A stretch of 64,000 bases of DNA, from contig NZ_JAAEDL010000022.1 of NCBI RefSeq assembly GCF_018129005.1, forward strand, positions 31,344 through 95,343. Reading direction: 5' to 3'. The notes beneath the pieces were generated by a model that was given only the letters and a program-made list of their open reading frames with translations, ran no database searches and was not told the origin of the DNA. Below, piece by piece: positions 19,432 to 28,185 of the stretch. Both the position numbers and the translations under genes were made by a program. Numbering within the stretch: the first letter of the stretch is position 1; each line of letters starts with the position of its first letter. The stretch is from Neoroseomonas eburnea. Lineage in GTDB: Bacteria; Pseudomonadota; Alphaproteobacteria; Acetobacterales; Acetobacteraceae.

Positions 19432-19981
19432 CTGCCGCCGCATCCTCCTCGCGCTTCCCCTGGCCGCTCAGGGCCCCGATCTGCTGCGCGAACTGATGGC
19501 GGCGTTGGCCGCCGTGCGCGAGAGCCGCGCGACCTTCACCGAGGAGCGGGAGATCCCGGAACTCGATCGCCCGCTGACCTCGCGCGGCGTGCTCGCCTGG
19601 CGTGCGCCGGACCGGATGGAGAAGCACACGATCGAACCGGTCGAGGAGCGCTTCCTGGCGGAGGGCGACAGCCTCGTGCTGGAACACCCCGCGCGCGGCA
19701 GCCGGGAGGTGCTGGCACTCGACGCCATGCCCGAGATCCGGCCGGTGGTGGAGGCGATCCGCGCCACCCTCGCCGGCGACCTCGCCACGCTGCGCGAGCA
19801 TCACGAGGTGGCCTTTTCCGGCAGCCGCGCGCGCTGGCGGATGGTGCTGACGCCGCGTTCCGTGCGCGTGCGCGCGGCGGTGCAGCGCATCATCCTGGAA
19901 GGCGAGGGCGCCGCCATCCTGGTGATGGAGACGCAGATGCGCGACGGGCGCGCCCGCATGGCGATCTCGTCCACGCGATGA
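19382..19981 (+). CDS. LolA-like outer-membrane lipoprotein carrier
   Basis: About 199 residues. The signal peptide core is CRRILLALPLAAQG, and the mature part has the LolA pattern (RESRATFTEEREIPELDRPL, then FSGSRARWRMVLTP). Proteins of this type in polyene clusters are thought to carry the lipid product across the periplasm. No ATG lies close to the signal peptide: GTG 19382 within the repeat gives an extra N-terminal segment of about 16 residues, and ATG 19334 an even longer one. The repeat seems to have replaced the native start. The stop overlaps the exporter start (ATGA at 19978). Confidence 0.78.
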   Translation: MTKEGRGFGGGSPPLTFCRRILLALPLAAQGPDLLRELMAALAAVRESRATFTEEREIPELDRPLTSRGVLAWRAPDRMEKHTIEPVEERFLAEGDSLVLEHPARGSREVLALDAMPEIRPVVEAIRATLAGDLATLREHHEVAFSGSRARWRMVLTPRSVRVRAAVQRIILEGEGAAILVMETQMRDGRARMAISSTR

Positions 19982-22305
19982 GGCGTTTCGCCGCGCTTTT
20001 CGCCGCGCTGGCCGTGCTGGCGCTGGCCTTTCCGCTGCTGCTGCGCCAGGTGGAATTGCGGGGCGACATCGCCGACTTCCTTCCGACGCCGAAGACGGAG
20101 GAAGCCGCCTTCCTGCTGCGGGAGCTGCGCAGCGGCGCGGCGACGACCCTGCTGATCGCCGGTATCGAGGGCGCGGCGGCGCCGGACCTCGCGCGGATCT
20201 CGCGCGCCATGGCCGCGCGGGTGGAGGCGAGCGGGCTGTTCGCGCTGGTGGCGAACGGTGCGCCGCGCATGGAGGATGGCGAGGCGGCGCTGCTGTTCGC
20301 GCATCGCTACGCGCTGTCCCCCGCCACGACGCCGGAGGCCTTCACCGAGGATTCGCTGCGCCGGTCGCTGGAAGCGGTGCTCGACGGGCTGCGGTCCTCC
20401 GCCGCGCCGCTGGTGCGCCGCTACGGCTTCGCCGATCCCACCGGCGCCTTCCTCGCGCTGGTGCGCGGCTGGACGGCCGATGCGCATGTCGCGACGGAAC
20501 ACGGCGTCTGGATGGCGGAGGGCCCGCGCGCGCTGCTGCTGGCGCAGTCCCGCGCCGCCGGGCTGGACACCGGGGCGCAGGCCGCCGCGGCGGCGGCGTT
20601 CCGGGCCGCCTTCGCGGAGGCCTCGCCGCCGGCGGGGGCGCGGCTGCTGCTGTCCGGCCCCGGCGTGTTTGCGGCGGAGGCGGCGGCGGCGGTGCGCGCC
20701 GACGTGAAGCTGGTCTCGATGCTGTCCTCCGTCCTGGTCGGCGCCTTCCTGATCTGGCGCTACCGCTCGCCGCTGATGCTGGCGGTGGTGGCGGTGCCGC
20801 TCTCGGCCGGGACGCTGGCCGCGCTCGCCGTCGTCGATGCGGTGTTCGGGCATGTTCACGGCGCGGCGCTCGGCTTCGGCATGACCATGCTCGGGGTGGT
20901 GGACGACTATCCCATCCTGCTGATCACCGGCCGCGCGTCGGAGGAGACGCTGCGGGAGGCAGCGCGGCGCATCTGGCCGACGCTGCGGCTGGCGGTCGCG
21001 GCGGCGGTGGCGGGGCTGACGCCGATGCTGGCCTCGGGCTTTCCCGGCCTCGCGCAGCTCGGGCTCTTCGCGGCGACGGGGCTGATCGTGGCCGCGCTCG
21101 CCACGCGCTACCTGCTGCCGGCGCTGCTGCCGGCGGAAGGCCTGCCGGTGCGACCGCTGCCCGAACGGCTGGCGCATGTGCTGCTGCGCCTGCCGGCACG
21201 GCGCAGGGCGGTGATCGTGCTGATCGCCGCCGTTGCGGCCGCGCTGGCGATGGCCGGCGGACCGCGGACGGAACGCGATCTGGCGGCGCTGAGCCCGGTG
21301 CCGGAGGCGGTGCGCGACCTCGATGAGAAGCTGCGCCACCAGGTCGGCGCTCCGGACGTGCGGGTGGCGCTGTCGGTGCGCGCGGCAGATGCGGAAGGCG
21401 CGCTACGCGGCGCCGAACGGGCGGCCGAGGCGCTGGCGCCGCTGGTCGCCGCAGGCGCGATCGGTGGCCTGGACCATCCGGCACGCTACCTGCCCAGTGC
21501 CGCGACCCAGCACGCGCGGCTTGCCGCCCTGCCTGATGCGGCGAGCCTGGCGGCGCGGCTGGAGGCGGTGCGCGAGGGCCTGCCCTTCCGCGCCACCGCC
21601 TTCGCGCCCTTCCTCGAGCAGGTCGGGCAGGCCCGGTCGCAGCCGCCGCTGACGCCGGCGGATCTCGCCGCCGCGCCGCTGCTGTCGGCCCGCCTGACGC
21701 CGCTGCTGCGGGCGGAGGAGGGCGGCTGGCGTGCCGTGCTGCTGCCCGCCGAGATCCATGACATGGCAGCCTTGCGCGCGACGGCCGCCGCCGTGCCGGG
21801 CCTGCTGGTCGTCGACATCAAGGCGGAGACCGAGGCGCTGCTCGCCGAGGCCACCGGCGCCGCACTGCGCTGGGCGTCGGTGGGTGGCGTGCTGGTGCTG
21901 GTACTGCTCGGCGCCGGGCGGGGCTTGGCCGGCGGGTTGCGCATCGCCGCTGCGCTGGGCGGCGCGCTGCTGCTGACCTTCGCGGTGCTCGCCGCCCTGG
22001 GGGAGAGGATCTCGGTCTTCCACCTGACCGCTGCGCTCTTGCTGGCCGGCGTCGGCATGGACTATGCGCTGTTTCTTGCGAATACGCGGGCCACGGCCCG
22101 TCCGGGGAAGGAATCCGCAGAGGAGGCGGCGCGGGCGTTGGGGTCGGTCATCACCTGCATGGTCACGACGCTGCTCACCTTCGGGCTTCTCGCGCTCTGC
22201 CGCACACCCGTGCTGCACGCCACGGGGCTGACCGTCACCGTCGGCGTGGCGGCCGCCTTCCTCCTGGCCTGCGCCCTGGCGCCAGGGCGGGGCGCACAAG
22301 GCTGA
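19978..22305 (+). CDS. MMPL/RND-type exporter (COG4258)
   Basis: A 775-residue transporter of the RND superfamily, the type found in aryl-polyene clusters. Layout: an N-terminal membrane helix (FAALFAALAVLALAFPLLL), a periplasmic loop, five or six helices beginning near SMLSSVLVGAFLIW with the family LGFGMTMLGVVDDYPIL motif, a second periplasmic loop, and a final helix group with AGVGMDYALFLANTRA. It probably moves the lipid or polyene from the inner membrane to the LolA-like carrier. It is coupled upstream by ATGA and followed 5 bases later by the ketosynthase. Confidence 0.88.
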   Translation: MRRFAALFAALAVLALAFPLLLRQVELRGDIADFLPTPKTEEAAFLLRELRSGAATTLLIAGIEGAAAPDLARISRAMAARVEASGLFALVANGAPRMEDGEAALLFAHRYALSPATTPEAFTEDSLRRSLEAVLDGLRSSAAPLVRRYGFADPTGAFLALVRGWTADAHVATEHGVWMAEGPRALLLAQSRAAGLDTGAQAAAAAAFRAAFAEASPPAGARLLLSGPGVFAAEAAAAVRADVKLVSMLSSVLVGAFLIWRYRSPLMLAVVAVPLSAGTLAALAVVDAVFGHVHGAALGFGMTMLGVVDDYPILLITGRASEETLREAARRIWPTLRLAVAAAVAGLTPMLASGFPGLAQLGLFAATGLIVAALATRYLLPALLPAEGLPVRPLPERLAHVLLRLPARRRAVIVLIAAVAAALAMAGGPRTERDLAALSPVPEAVRDLDEKLRHQVGAPDVRVALSVRAADAEGALRGAERAAEALAPLVAAGAIGGLDHPARYLPSAATQHARLAALPDAASLAARLEAVREGLPFRATAFAPFLEQVGQARSQPPLTPADLAAAPLLSARLTPLLRAEEGGWRAVLLPAEIHDMAALRATAAAVPGLLVVDIKAETEALLAEATGAALRWASVGGVLVLVLLGAGRGLAGGLRIAAALGGALLLTFAVLAALGERISVFHLTAALLLAGVGMDYALFLANTRATARPGKESAEEAARALGSVITCMVTTLLTFGLLALCRTPVLHATGLTVTVGVAAAFLLACALAPGRGAQG

Positions 22306-22310
22306 GGCGC

Positions 22311-23495
22311 ATGCGTCCCCTTCGCATCACGGCGATCACCGCGACCAGCGCGATGGGCACGGGCCTCGCGGCGATGCACGAAACGCTGGCCAGCCGCCGC
22401 GCCGGGCTCGCGCCCTGCGACCTGCCGGGCATGCCCGATGGCGTCTGGGTCGGCCGCGTGCGGGAGGCCGAGGCATTGCAGCCGCCCGCGCCGCTCGCCG
22501 CCTTCGCCTGCCGCAACACGCGCCTGGCCGAGCTCGCGCTGCGGCAGGACGGCTTCATGGAGGCGGTGGCGGCGGCGGTCGCGCGCCATGGGGCGGGGCG
22601 CATCGCGGTGGTGCTCGGCACCTCGACCTCCGGCATCGAGGAGACCGAGCAGGCCTGGGCGCGGCGCGGGCAGGACGGCGCCTTGCCGCCCTACGACTTC
22701 GCGCGGACCCACGATCTCCATGCGCTGCCGCGCTACGTGCGGGCGCGCCTGGGCCTGCGGGGCCCGTGCATCCCGATCTCCACCGCCTGCACCTCGGGCG
22801 CGCGGGCCTTCCTCGATGCGGCGACGCTGATCGCGGCGGGCGTCGCCGATGCCGCCATCGTCGGCGGGGCGGACACGCTGTGCCGGCTGACGCTGCACGG
22901 CTTCGCCTCGCTGGAACTGCTCGCGAAGGGGCCGACGCGCCCCTGCGCCGAGGATCGCGACGGCATCTCGATCGGGGAGGCCGCGGCCTTCGCGCTGCTG
23001 GAACGGGCCGGGCCGGAGGATGCCGGGCGGATCGGGCTGCTCGGCGTCGGCGCTTCCTCCGACGGGCACCACATGTCGTCGCCGCATCCGGAGGGGCTCG
23101 GCGCGGTGACGGCGATGCGCGCGGCGCTGGACAGCGCGGGCATCGCACCGGCCGCGATCGACTACGTGAACATGCACGGCACCGGCACGCGCGCGAACGA
23201 TGCGATGGAGGATCGCGCCATCGCGCGCCTTTTCGGCGATGCGGTGCCATGTTCCTCCACCAAGGGTTGGACCGGACATACGCTGGGTGCCTCCGGCGCG
23301 CTGGAGGCGGCGGTCGCCGCGGTCTGCATCCAGGCGGGGCTGGTGCCCGGCTGTCTCGGCCTGGCGCGGCCGGACCCTTCCTTCGTCTCGGGCGTCGTGG
23401 TGGAGAACCGCGCGACGCGCGTCGATCGCGCGTTGTCCAATTCCTTCGGCTTCGGCGGCAGCAACTGCGCGCTGGTGATCGGGCGTATCCCATGA
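22311..23495 (+). CDS. Beta-ketoacyl-ACP synthase (catalytic ketosynthase)
   Basis: A 394-residue FabF-type condensing enzyme with the complete triad: Cys160 in STACTSGA, His289 in NMHGTGT and His323 in TKGWTGHTLG. It elongates the ACP-bound chain with malonyl-ACP. It overlaps by 4 bases with a second, Cys-less ketosynthase-like protein, the arrangement of a ketosynthase/chain-length-factor heterodimer known in aryl-polyene and type II polyketide systems. Chain length and starter cannot be read from sequence. Confidence 0.9.
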   Translation: MRPLRITAITATSAMGTGLAAMHETLASRRAGLAPCDLPGMPDGVWVGRVREAEALQPPAPLAAFACRNTRLAELALRQDGFMEAVAAAVARHGAGRIAVVLGTSTSGIEETEQAWARRGQDGALPPYDFARTHDLHALPRYVRARLGLRGPCIPISTACTSGARAFLDAATLIAAGVADAAIVGGADTLCRLTLHGFASLELLAKGPTRPCAEDRDGISIGEAAAFALLERAGPEDAGRIGLLGVGASSDGHHMSSPHPEGLGAVTAMRAALDSAGIAPAAIDYVNMHGTGTRANDAMEDRAIARLFGDAVPCSSTKGWTGHTLGASGALEAAVAAVCIQAGLVPGCLGLARPDPSFVSGVVVENRATRVDRALSNSFGFGGSNCALVIGRIP

Positions 23496-24283
23496 CGCTG
23501 CTGGTCGGCATCGCCGGGATCGGGCTGCTCGGGCCGGGGCTGGCGGGCTGGGCGCAGGCCGCTCCGGTGCTGGCCGGCCAGGCGCCCTACGCGCCGGCGC
23601 CGCTCACCCCGCCGGCGCCCACCCTGCTGCCGCCGACCGAGCGGCGCCGGACCGGGCCTTCCGTGCGCCTCGCGCTCGCCGTGGCGGCGGAGGCGGTGCA
23701 GGACAGCGGGGCGCCGCCGGAGGAGCTCGACACCGTCTTCGCCTCCTCGAATGGAGAGGGGCAGGTCATCACCTCGATCCTCGAGGCGCTCCACACGCCG
23801 GACGGCGCGATATCGCCGACGCAGTTCCACAACTCGGTGCACAACGCGGCGGCGGGGTATTGGGGCATCGCGGTGGGGTCCTCGCGGCCCTCGGTCAGCC
23901 TCGGTGGGTATGACGGCGTCTTCGCGACGGGGCTGCTGCACGCGGCGGCGCAGGTCGTGGCGGGTGGGGAGAAGGTGCTGTTCGTCGCGCACGACGTGCC
24001 GCTGCCGCCGCCGCTCGGCGCGCTGCGACCGACCAGCGAGTCCTTCGCGCTCGCCCTGGTGCTGGCGCCGGGAGGGGCGCGCCGTGGCGCGTTGCGGATC
24101 GAACCGTGCGAGCTGCCTGCACCCGCCGCGCCGACGCTGCCGCCGGGGCTCGGCACGCTGCACGACGGCAACCCGGTGGCGCGCGCCCTGCCGTTGCTGT
24201 CGGCGCTGGCGGCAGGCAGGCACGGCGGGATGCTGCTGCCGATGCTCGATGATGCGAGCCTTTCCGTCACGGTGCTGGGGTGA
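23492..24283 (+). CDS. Ketosynthase-like partner (chain-length-factor type, no active Cys)
   Basis: A 263-residue protein with the N-terminal half of the thiolase fold (Ketoacyl-synt_2-like), shorter than a full ketosynthase. In the nucleophile region it reads FHNSVHNAAAGYWG, with no Cys, so it should not condense. VFASSNGEGQ and LGGYDGVFATGLLHA match the related fold. It likely pairs with the preceding ketosynthase to set chain length or stability. It overlaps both neighbours by 4 bases. Confidence 0.83.
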   Translation: MTLLVGIAGIGLLGPGLAGWAQAAPVLAGQAPYAPAPLTPPAPTLLPPTERRRTGPSVRLALAVAAEAVQDSGAPPEELDTVFASSNGEGQVITSILEALHTPDGAISPTQFHNSVHNAAAGYWGIAVGSSRPSVSLGGYDGVFATGLLHAAAQVVAGGEKVLFVAHDVPLPPPLGALRPTSESFALALVLAPGGARRGALRIEPCELPAPAAPTLPPGLGTLHDGNPVARALPLLSALAAGRHGGMLLPMLDDASLSVTVLG

Positions 24284-24708
24284 GCACGCTGCCGGCGTCG
24301 CGGGAGGCGATCGCGCGCCTCATCCCGCACCAGGGCGCGATGTGCCTGCTCGACCGCGTGGAGGCCTGCGATGCGGAGGGCATCCTGTGCTCTTCCGCGA
24401 CGCATAGCGACGCTGCCAATCCGCTGCGGCGGGACGGGATGCTGCCGGCGATCTGCGGCGCGGAATACGCGCTGCAGGCGATGGCGCTGCACGGCGCCCT
24501 GACCCAGGGCGCGCCGCAGGGGCGAGGCTTCGTCGCGGCGCTGTCGGGCGTGGAGATCGGCACGGACCGGCTCGACGACGTGGTGGGGGAGTTGGCGGTC
24601 GCGGCCACGGCGATGGCGCGGGAGAGCCGGGGATTCATCTATCGCTTCACCATCGACGGCGATGGCCGCAGGCTGTTGGGCGGACGGGCGACGGTGGTGC
24701 TGGCATGA
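24280..24708 (+). CDS. Hot-dog dehydratase-like protein (ApeP-type)
   Basis: A 142-residue hot-dog protein starting at GTG 24280, whose start overlaps the previous stop (GTGA). It carries LIPHQGAMCLLDRV, the HxGxM-type motif of 3-hydroxyacyl-ACP dehydratases in aryl-polyene clusters, and the later helix ICGAEYALQAMALHG. It may pair with the FabZ-like gene at 18064 to give an active heterodimer, as in known systems. Dehydration of 3-hydroxyacyl-ACP is the inferred reaction. Confidence 0.82.
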   Translation: MSTLPASREAIARLIPHQGAMCLLDRVEACDAEGILCSSATHSDAANPLRRDGMLPAICGAEYALQAMALHGALTQGAPQGRGFVAALSGVEIGTDRLDDVVGELAVAATAMARESRGFIYRFTIDGDGRRLLGGRATVVLA

Positions 24709-24916
24709 TGTGCGACGTGGAAGCGCCGGGGCGGGGAACCTCCCCCGGTCCGGGAACCCCAAGCGCTCCCGTGCCTTTCCTTTTCGGAGCCGATCTCGGG
24801 GGGCAGCCTCCAGGAGCCAGGGACGGTTGGGGGGTTCCGGTCCCATGGGCGTTGCGCGGCGACGCCGATGGGGGCCCGGTCCATGGAGACGTTCCCTTGC
24901 CCCCGATCTTCCCGCG
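24709..24916. other. GC-rich intergenic region before the ketoreductase
   Basis: These 208 bases carry no credible gene. They contain several C and G runs, for example GGGGAACCTCCCCCGG near 24733 and GGTTGGGGGGTTCCGG near 24827, that could pair into long stems. They resemble the family 1 repeat only in the AACCTCCCCCGG core, so I do not count them as a copy. Confidence 0.5.
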
Positions 24917-25621
24917 ATGACCCGCGCCCTCGTCACCGGCGGCGCGAGCCCGATCGGTGCGGCCATCAGCCGTGCCCTGGCACGCGACGGCCATGACGTG
25001 ATCGTCCACGCCCACGCCAATGCCGACCGCGCCGCGGCTCTCGCCGCCGAGATCGGTGGCAGCAGCATTGCCTTCGACATCGCCGACCATGACGCGTCGC
25101 GCATCGCCTGCGAGGCGCTGCTTCACGACGGCCCGATCCAACTCCTGGTGCACAATGCCGGCACGCATGAGGACGTGCCGTTGGCCGGCATGAGCGAGGC
25201 GCAGTGGCGGCGCGTGCTGGCGGTCTCGCTGGATGGCTTCTTCCATGTCGCGCGGCCGCTGCTGCTGCCGATGATGGGTACGCGGCGCGGGCGGATCGTG
25301 GCGATGTCCTCGGTCTCCGCCATCATGGGCAATCGCGGCCAGGCGAACTACGCCGCCGCCAAGGCCGGGCTGATCGGCGCGGTGCGGTCGCTGTCGCTGG
25401 AATGCGCGCCGCGGGGCGTGACGGTGAACGCGGTGGCGCCGGGCCTGATCGAAAGCCCCGCGGTTGCGGCGGCGGTGCCGGCAGACATGGTGAAGCGGAT
25501 CGTCCCGGCGCGGCGCCTCGGACTGCCGGAGGAGGTGGCGGAACTGGTCGCCTTCCTCTGCTCCGACCGCGCGGCCTACATCACGGGGCAGACGGTTTCG
25601 ATCAACGGGGGGATGGCGTAG
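24917..25621 (+). CDS. 3-oxoacyl-ACP reductase (FabG-type SDR)
   Basis: A 234-residue short-chain dehydrogenase. The NADPH loop reads TGGASPIGAAIS (residues 7-18), followed by NAG at the fourth strand, the catalytic Ser in MSSVSAIMG, the YAAAK Tyr-Lys pair, and the C-terminal TGQTVSINGGMA of FabG. It reduces the 3-keto group after each condensation, before the dehydratases act. ATG 24917 is chosen; the frame is open upstream but only through non-coding GC-rich sequence. Confidence 0.88.
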   Translation: MTRALVTGGASPIGAAISRALARDGHDVIVHAHANADRAAALAAEIGGSSIAFDIADHDASRIACEALLHDGPIQLLVHNAGTHEDVPLAGMSEAQWRRVLAVSLDGFFHVARPLLLPMMGTRRGRIVAMSSVSAIMGNRGQANYAAAKAGLIGAVRSLSLECAPRGVTVNAVAPGLIESPAVAAAVPADMVKRIVPARRLGLPEEVAELVAFLCSDRAAYITGQTVSINGGMA

Positions 25622-25624
25622 CGG

Positions 25625-26020
25625 TCAGCCGCCGCGCAGGATCGCAGCTTCCAGCGCCCGCACACGGTCGTTGTAGGCTTGGTGGATCTGCACCCCGTCG
25701 TAATCGAGGTTCAGGCTGTTGACGTAGCGGATCGTGAAGCTGCGGATGTCGAAGGCGATATCCACCGTCATCTGGTGGCTGCGCCAGGTGTTGGTGCCAC
25801 GCAGCAGGCCGGACCGCACCGCCTGGATCTGCCAGCCGCCCACCGCGGCGGCGGCGCGGCGGATCAGCGCCTCGCGCTCCGCCATGTTGCCGCGGCCCGG
25901 GAACTGGCCCCCGGTGCTTTCGTAGATCGGCTGCTGGCGGCAGGCGCCGAGGCCGATGCCGCCCCCCAGCGCAACCAGGACCGGCAGGCTGCGGCGCAGC
26001 GCGTCACGACGGTGGATCAT
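25625..26020 (-). CDS. Small lipoprotein, family shared with 28163-28549
   Basis: A 131-residue exported lipoprotein. The signal peptide LPVLVALGGGIGLGAC ends in a lipobox, with the modified Cys about residue 27. The mature domain has the pattern IYEST...RRAAAAVGGWQIQ...IRYVNSLNLDYDG and an ALEAAI ending. The protein at 28163 has the same layout (VYNVES...LQYDG...LERAII), so the two are paralogues around the same small cluster. I know no function for this family; such proteins occur next to polyene-type clusters. Its start overlaps the glycosyltransferase end by 17 bases. Confidence 0.78.
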   Translation of the reverse strand: MIHRRDALRRSLPVLVALGGGIGLGACRQQPIYESTGGQFPGRGNMAEREALIRRAAAAVGGWQIQAVRSGLLRGTNTWRSHQMTVDIAFDIRSFTIRYVNSLNLDYDGVQIHQAYNDRVRALEAAILRGG

Positions 26021-26831
26021 CGCGTCCTTCCCCTTCCAGTCGTCGCAGCCCGGCCAGGCTGCGGCGCAGCCCCGCGGGGTCCATCCCGCGCGCGAGCAGC
26101 TTGCCCGCCACCATCATGACGATGCGGGCGATGTCCGCAACGGGTCTGAAATGACTGGGGCGGCGCAGGGTCGCGCCGTAGAGGGCGGGGATGTCGGCCG
26201 CGACGGTGGTGATGCCGGCGCGGGCGGCGTCGATCAGGATCTCGCTTTCGAAGGAGAAGCGGCGCGCGCGGCCTTCGTAATGCGCGAGTCCGGCCAGTGC
26301 CGCCGCCGGATAGATGCGAAGGCCGGACTGGCTGTCCGCCACCGCATGCCCGGCGGCCCAGGAGATCCAGAAATCCGCGATGCGGTTGGCCCGCCGCCGG
26401 GCCTCGGGCTGTCCGGAGGCGTGGCGGCGGGACCCGATCACGATGCGGTCGGGCCGCGCCAGGGCGAGCAACCGCGGCAGATCCTCCGGCCGGTGCTGGC
26501 CGTCCCCGTCCAGGGTGGCGACGAAGGCGGCGCCGCGCGCCAGCGCCTCGGTCATGCCACGCCGGAGCGCCGCGCCCTTGCCCTGGTTTCCCGACATTGC
26601 CACCACCTCGGCCCCGGCCGCCGCAGCCAGCGTGGCGGTGCCGTCGGTCGAGCCGTCATCCACCACCAGCAGCGGCGCATCGGGCAGCGTGGCGCGGACG
26701 CGCGCGACCACGGCCCTGATGGTTGCCGCTTCCTGGAAGGCTGGGATGACGACGGCGAGCCTGGCGGGCGCCGTTGCGGTTGCGTCGGTCACGGGAATGC
26801 GGCTGGAATGGTCGCGCACCTTACCGTCCAA
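26004..26831 (-). CDS. Family 2 glycosyltransferase (dolichyl-phosphate-mannose-synthase-like)
   Basis: A 275-residue GT-A fold enzyme. Seen: VVIPAFQEAATI at the start of the nucleotide-binding domain, VDDGSTDGT, and the metal motif in LDGDGQHRPED. It should transfer a sugar from a nucleotide sugar to a lipid or polyene acceptor, and GT2 enzymes of this type occur in aryl-polyene clusters. Codon 1 is uncertain: GTG codons a few residues in are possible. It is divergent from the flavin enzyme at 26851 and followed by the first small lipoprotein. Confidence 0.86.
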   Translation of the reverse strand: MDGKVRDHSSRIPVTDATATAPARLAVVIPAFQEAATIRAVVARVRATLPDAPLLVVDDGSTDGTATLAAAAGAEVVAMSGNQGKGAALRRGMTEALARGAAFVATLDGDGQHRPEDLPRLLALARPDRIVIGSRRHASGQPEARRRANRIADFWISWAAGHAVADSQSGLRIYPAAALAGLAHYEGRARRFSFESEILIDAARAGITTVAADIPALYGATLRRPSHFRPVADIARIVMMVAGKLLARGMDPAGLRRSLAGLRRLEGEGRDDPPS

Positions 26832-26850
26832 CCGCGTCGGGACCTAGGCC

Positions 26851-28185
26851 ATGCCGCTCGATTCCGCCGCCCTCCAGGGCGAGACCGCCTGTGACGTGCT
26901 CATCATCGGCGGCGGGCCCGCCGGCGCCACCGCGGCAACGCTGCTCGCGGAGAAGGGCCGGCGCGTCGTGGCCCTGGAGAAGGACCGCCATCCGCGCTTC
27001 CACATCGGCGAGAGCCTGCTGCCGCTCAACCTGCGCATCTTCGAACGGCTCGGCGTGCAGGACGAGATCGCGGCGATCGGCGTCCACAAGCCCGGCGCGC
27101 GCTTCGTCTCGGACGAGCACGGCAAGCACACCGCCTTCTCCTTCGCCGCCGGGCTGAACCAGGACTACACCTACGCCTACCAGGTGCGGCGGTCGCAGTT
27201 CGACGAGATCCTGTTCCGCCGCGCGCTGGCGGCCGGCGCCGATGCGCGCGAGGGGGTGCGCGTGCTCGACGTCACGCTCGATGCGCGGGGCGGGCACCTG
27301 GTGACGGCGCGCGGGGAGGACGGCGCGATGCACGCCTTCCGCGCGCGCTACGTCATCGACGCCTCCGGCCGCGACACGCTGCTCGCCACCGCCATGGGCA
27401 GCAAGGCGCGCAACCCGCACAACAACACCGCCGCCATCTATGGTCATTTCCGTGGCGTCGCGCCGTTCGGGGAGCATGAGGACGGCAACATCACCATCCA
27501 TCTCTTCGACCATGGCTGGTTCTGGATGATCCCGCTGCCGGACGAGGTGATGAGCATCGGCGTCGTCAGCAATCCCGGCTTCTTCAAGCGCCGGCGCGGG
27601 CCGGTGGAGCCCTTCCTGATGGAGACGCTGCGGTCCGTCCCTTCCGTCGCGCGGCGGATCGAGGGGGCGGAACTGATCTCGGACGTCACCACCACCGGCA
27701 ACTACTCCTACGCGTCCAGGGTGATGCACGGCGACGGATGGCTGATGGCGGGCGACGCCTATGCCTTCATCGACCCGGTCTTCTCCTCCGGCGTGCTGCT
27801 GGCGATGGCGAGCGCGGAGATGGGGGCGGAGGTCGCCGACGCCTGGCTCGACGACCCGGCGCGCGCGGCGGGCATGGCGAAGGCTTTCGAGCGCAAGGTG
27901 AAGCGCGCCATCGGATCGCTGTCCTGGCTGATCTACCGCATCAACACGCCGGTGCTGCGCGACATGTTCATGGAGCCGCGCAACCGTTTCCGCATGCGGG
28001 AAGGCCTGGTCAGCCTGCTGGCGGGCGACGTGCACGCCAATGCCAACCGCCAGTTGCCGGTACTGGCGTTCAAGGGTGCCTTCTACGCGCTGTCCCTCGC
28101 CTACCGCTTCGGCTATCGCCTGCGGCCGGAGGGGCTGACGAAGGTGCCGCCTTCCGGACCGGTTACACCGGCGGCTGCCGGATGA
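26851..28185 (+). CDS. Flavin-dependent halogenase-like oxidoreductase
   Basis: A 444-residue FAD enzyme. The dinucleotide motif GGGPAG lies at 20-25, then RFHIGESLLP, a candidate catalytic Lys80 in GVHKPGARF, the halogenase motif WFWMIP (223-228, form WxWxIP), and GDAYAFIDPVFSSG (301-314, form FxDPxxSxG). The last two are signatures of flavin-dependent halogenases, including those linked to brominated xanthomonadin. Related proteins in polyene clusters are also annotated as plain oxidoreductases, so halogenation is likely but unproven. It lies between two paralogous lipoprotein genes. Confidence 0.8.
   Translation: MPLDSAALQGETACDVLIIGGGPAGATAATLLAEKGRRVVALEKDRHPRFHIGESLLPLNLRIFERLGVQDEIAAIGVHKPGARFVSDEHGKHTAFSFAAGLNQDYTYAYQVRRSQFDEILFRRALAAGADAREGVRVLDVTLDARGGHLVTARGEDGAMHAFRARYVIDASGRDTLLATAMGSKARNPHNNTAAIYGHFRGVAPFGEHEDGNITIHLFDHGWFWMIPLPDEVMSIGVVSNPGFFKRRRGPVEPFLMETLRSVPSVARRIEGAELISDVTTTGNYSYASRVMHGDGWLMAGDAYAFIDPVFSSGVLLAMASAEMGAEVADAWLDDPARAAGMAKAFERKVKRAIGSLSWLIYRINTPVLRDMFMEPRNRFRMREGLVSLLAGDVHANANRQLPVLAFKGAFYALSLAYRFGYRLRPEGLTKVPPSGPVTPAAAG

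Noticed and set aside
24709..24916. A sixth copy of repeat family 1 before the ketoreductase
   Set aside because: Only a short AACCTCCCCCGG core matches; arms and middle part are absent.
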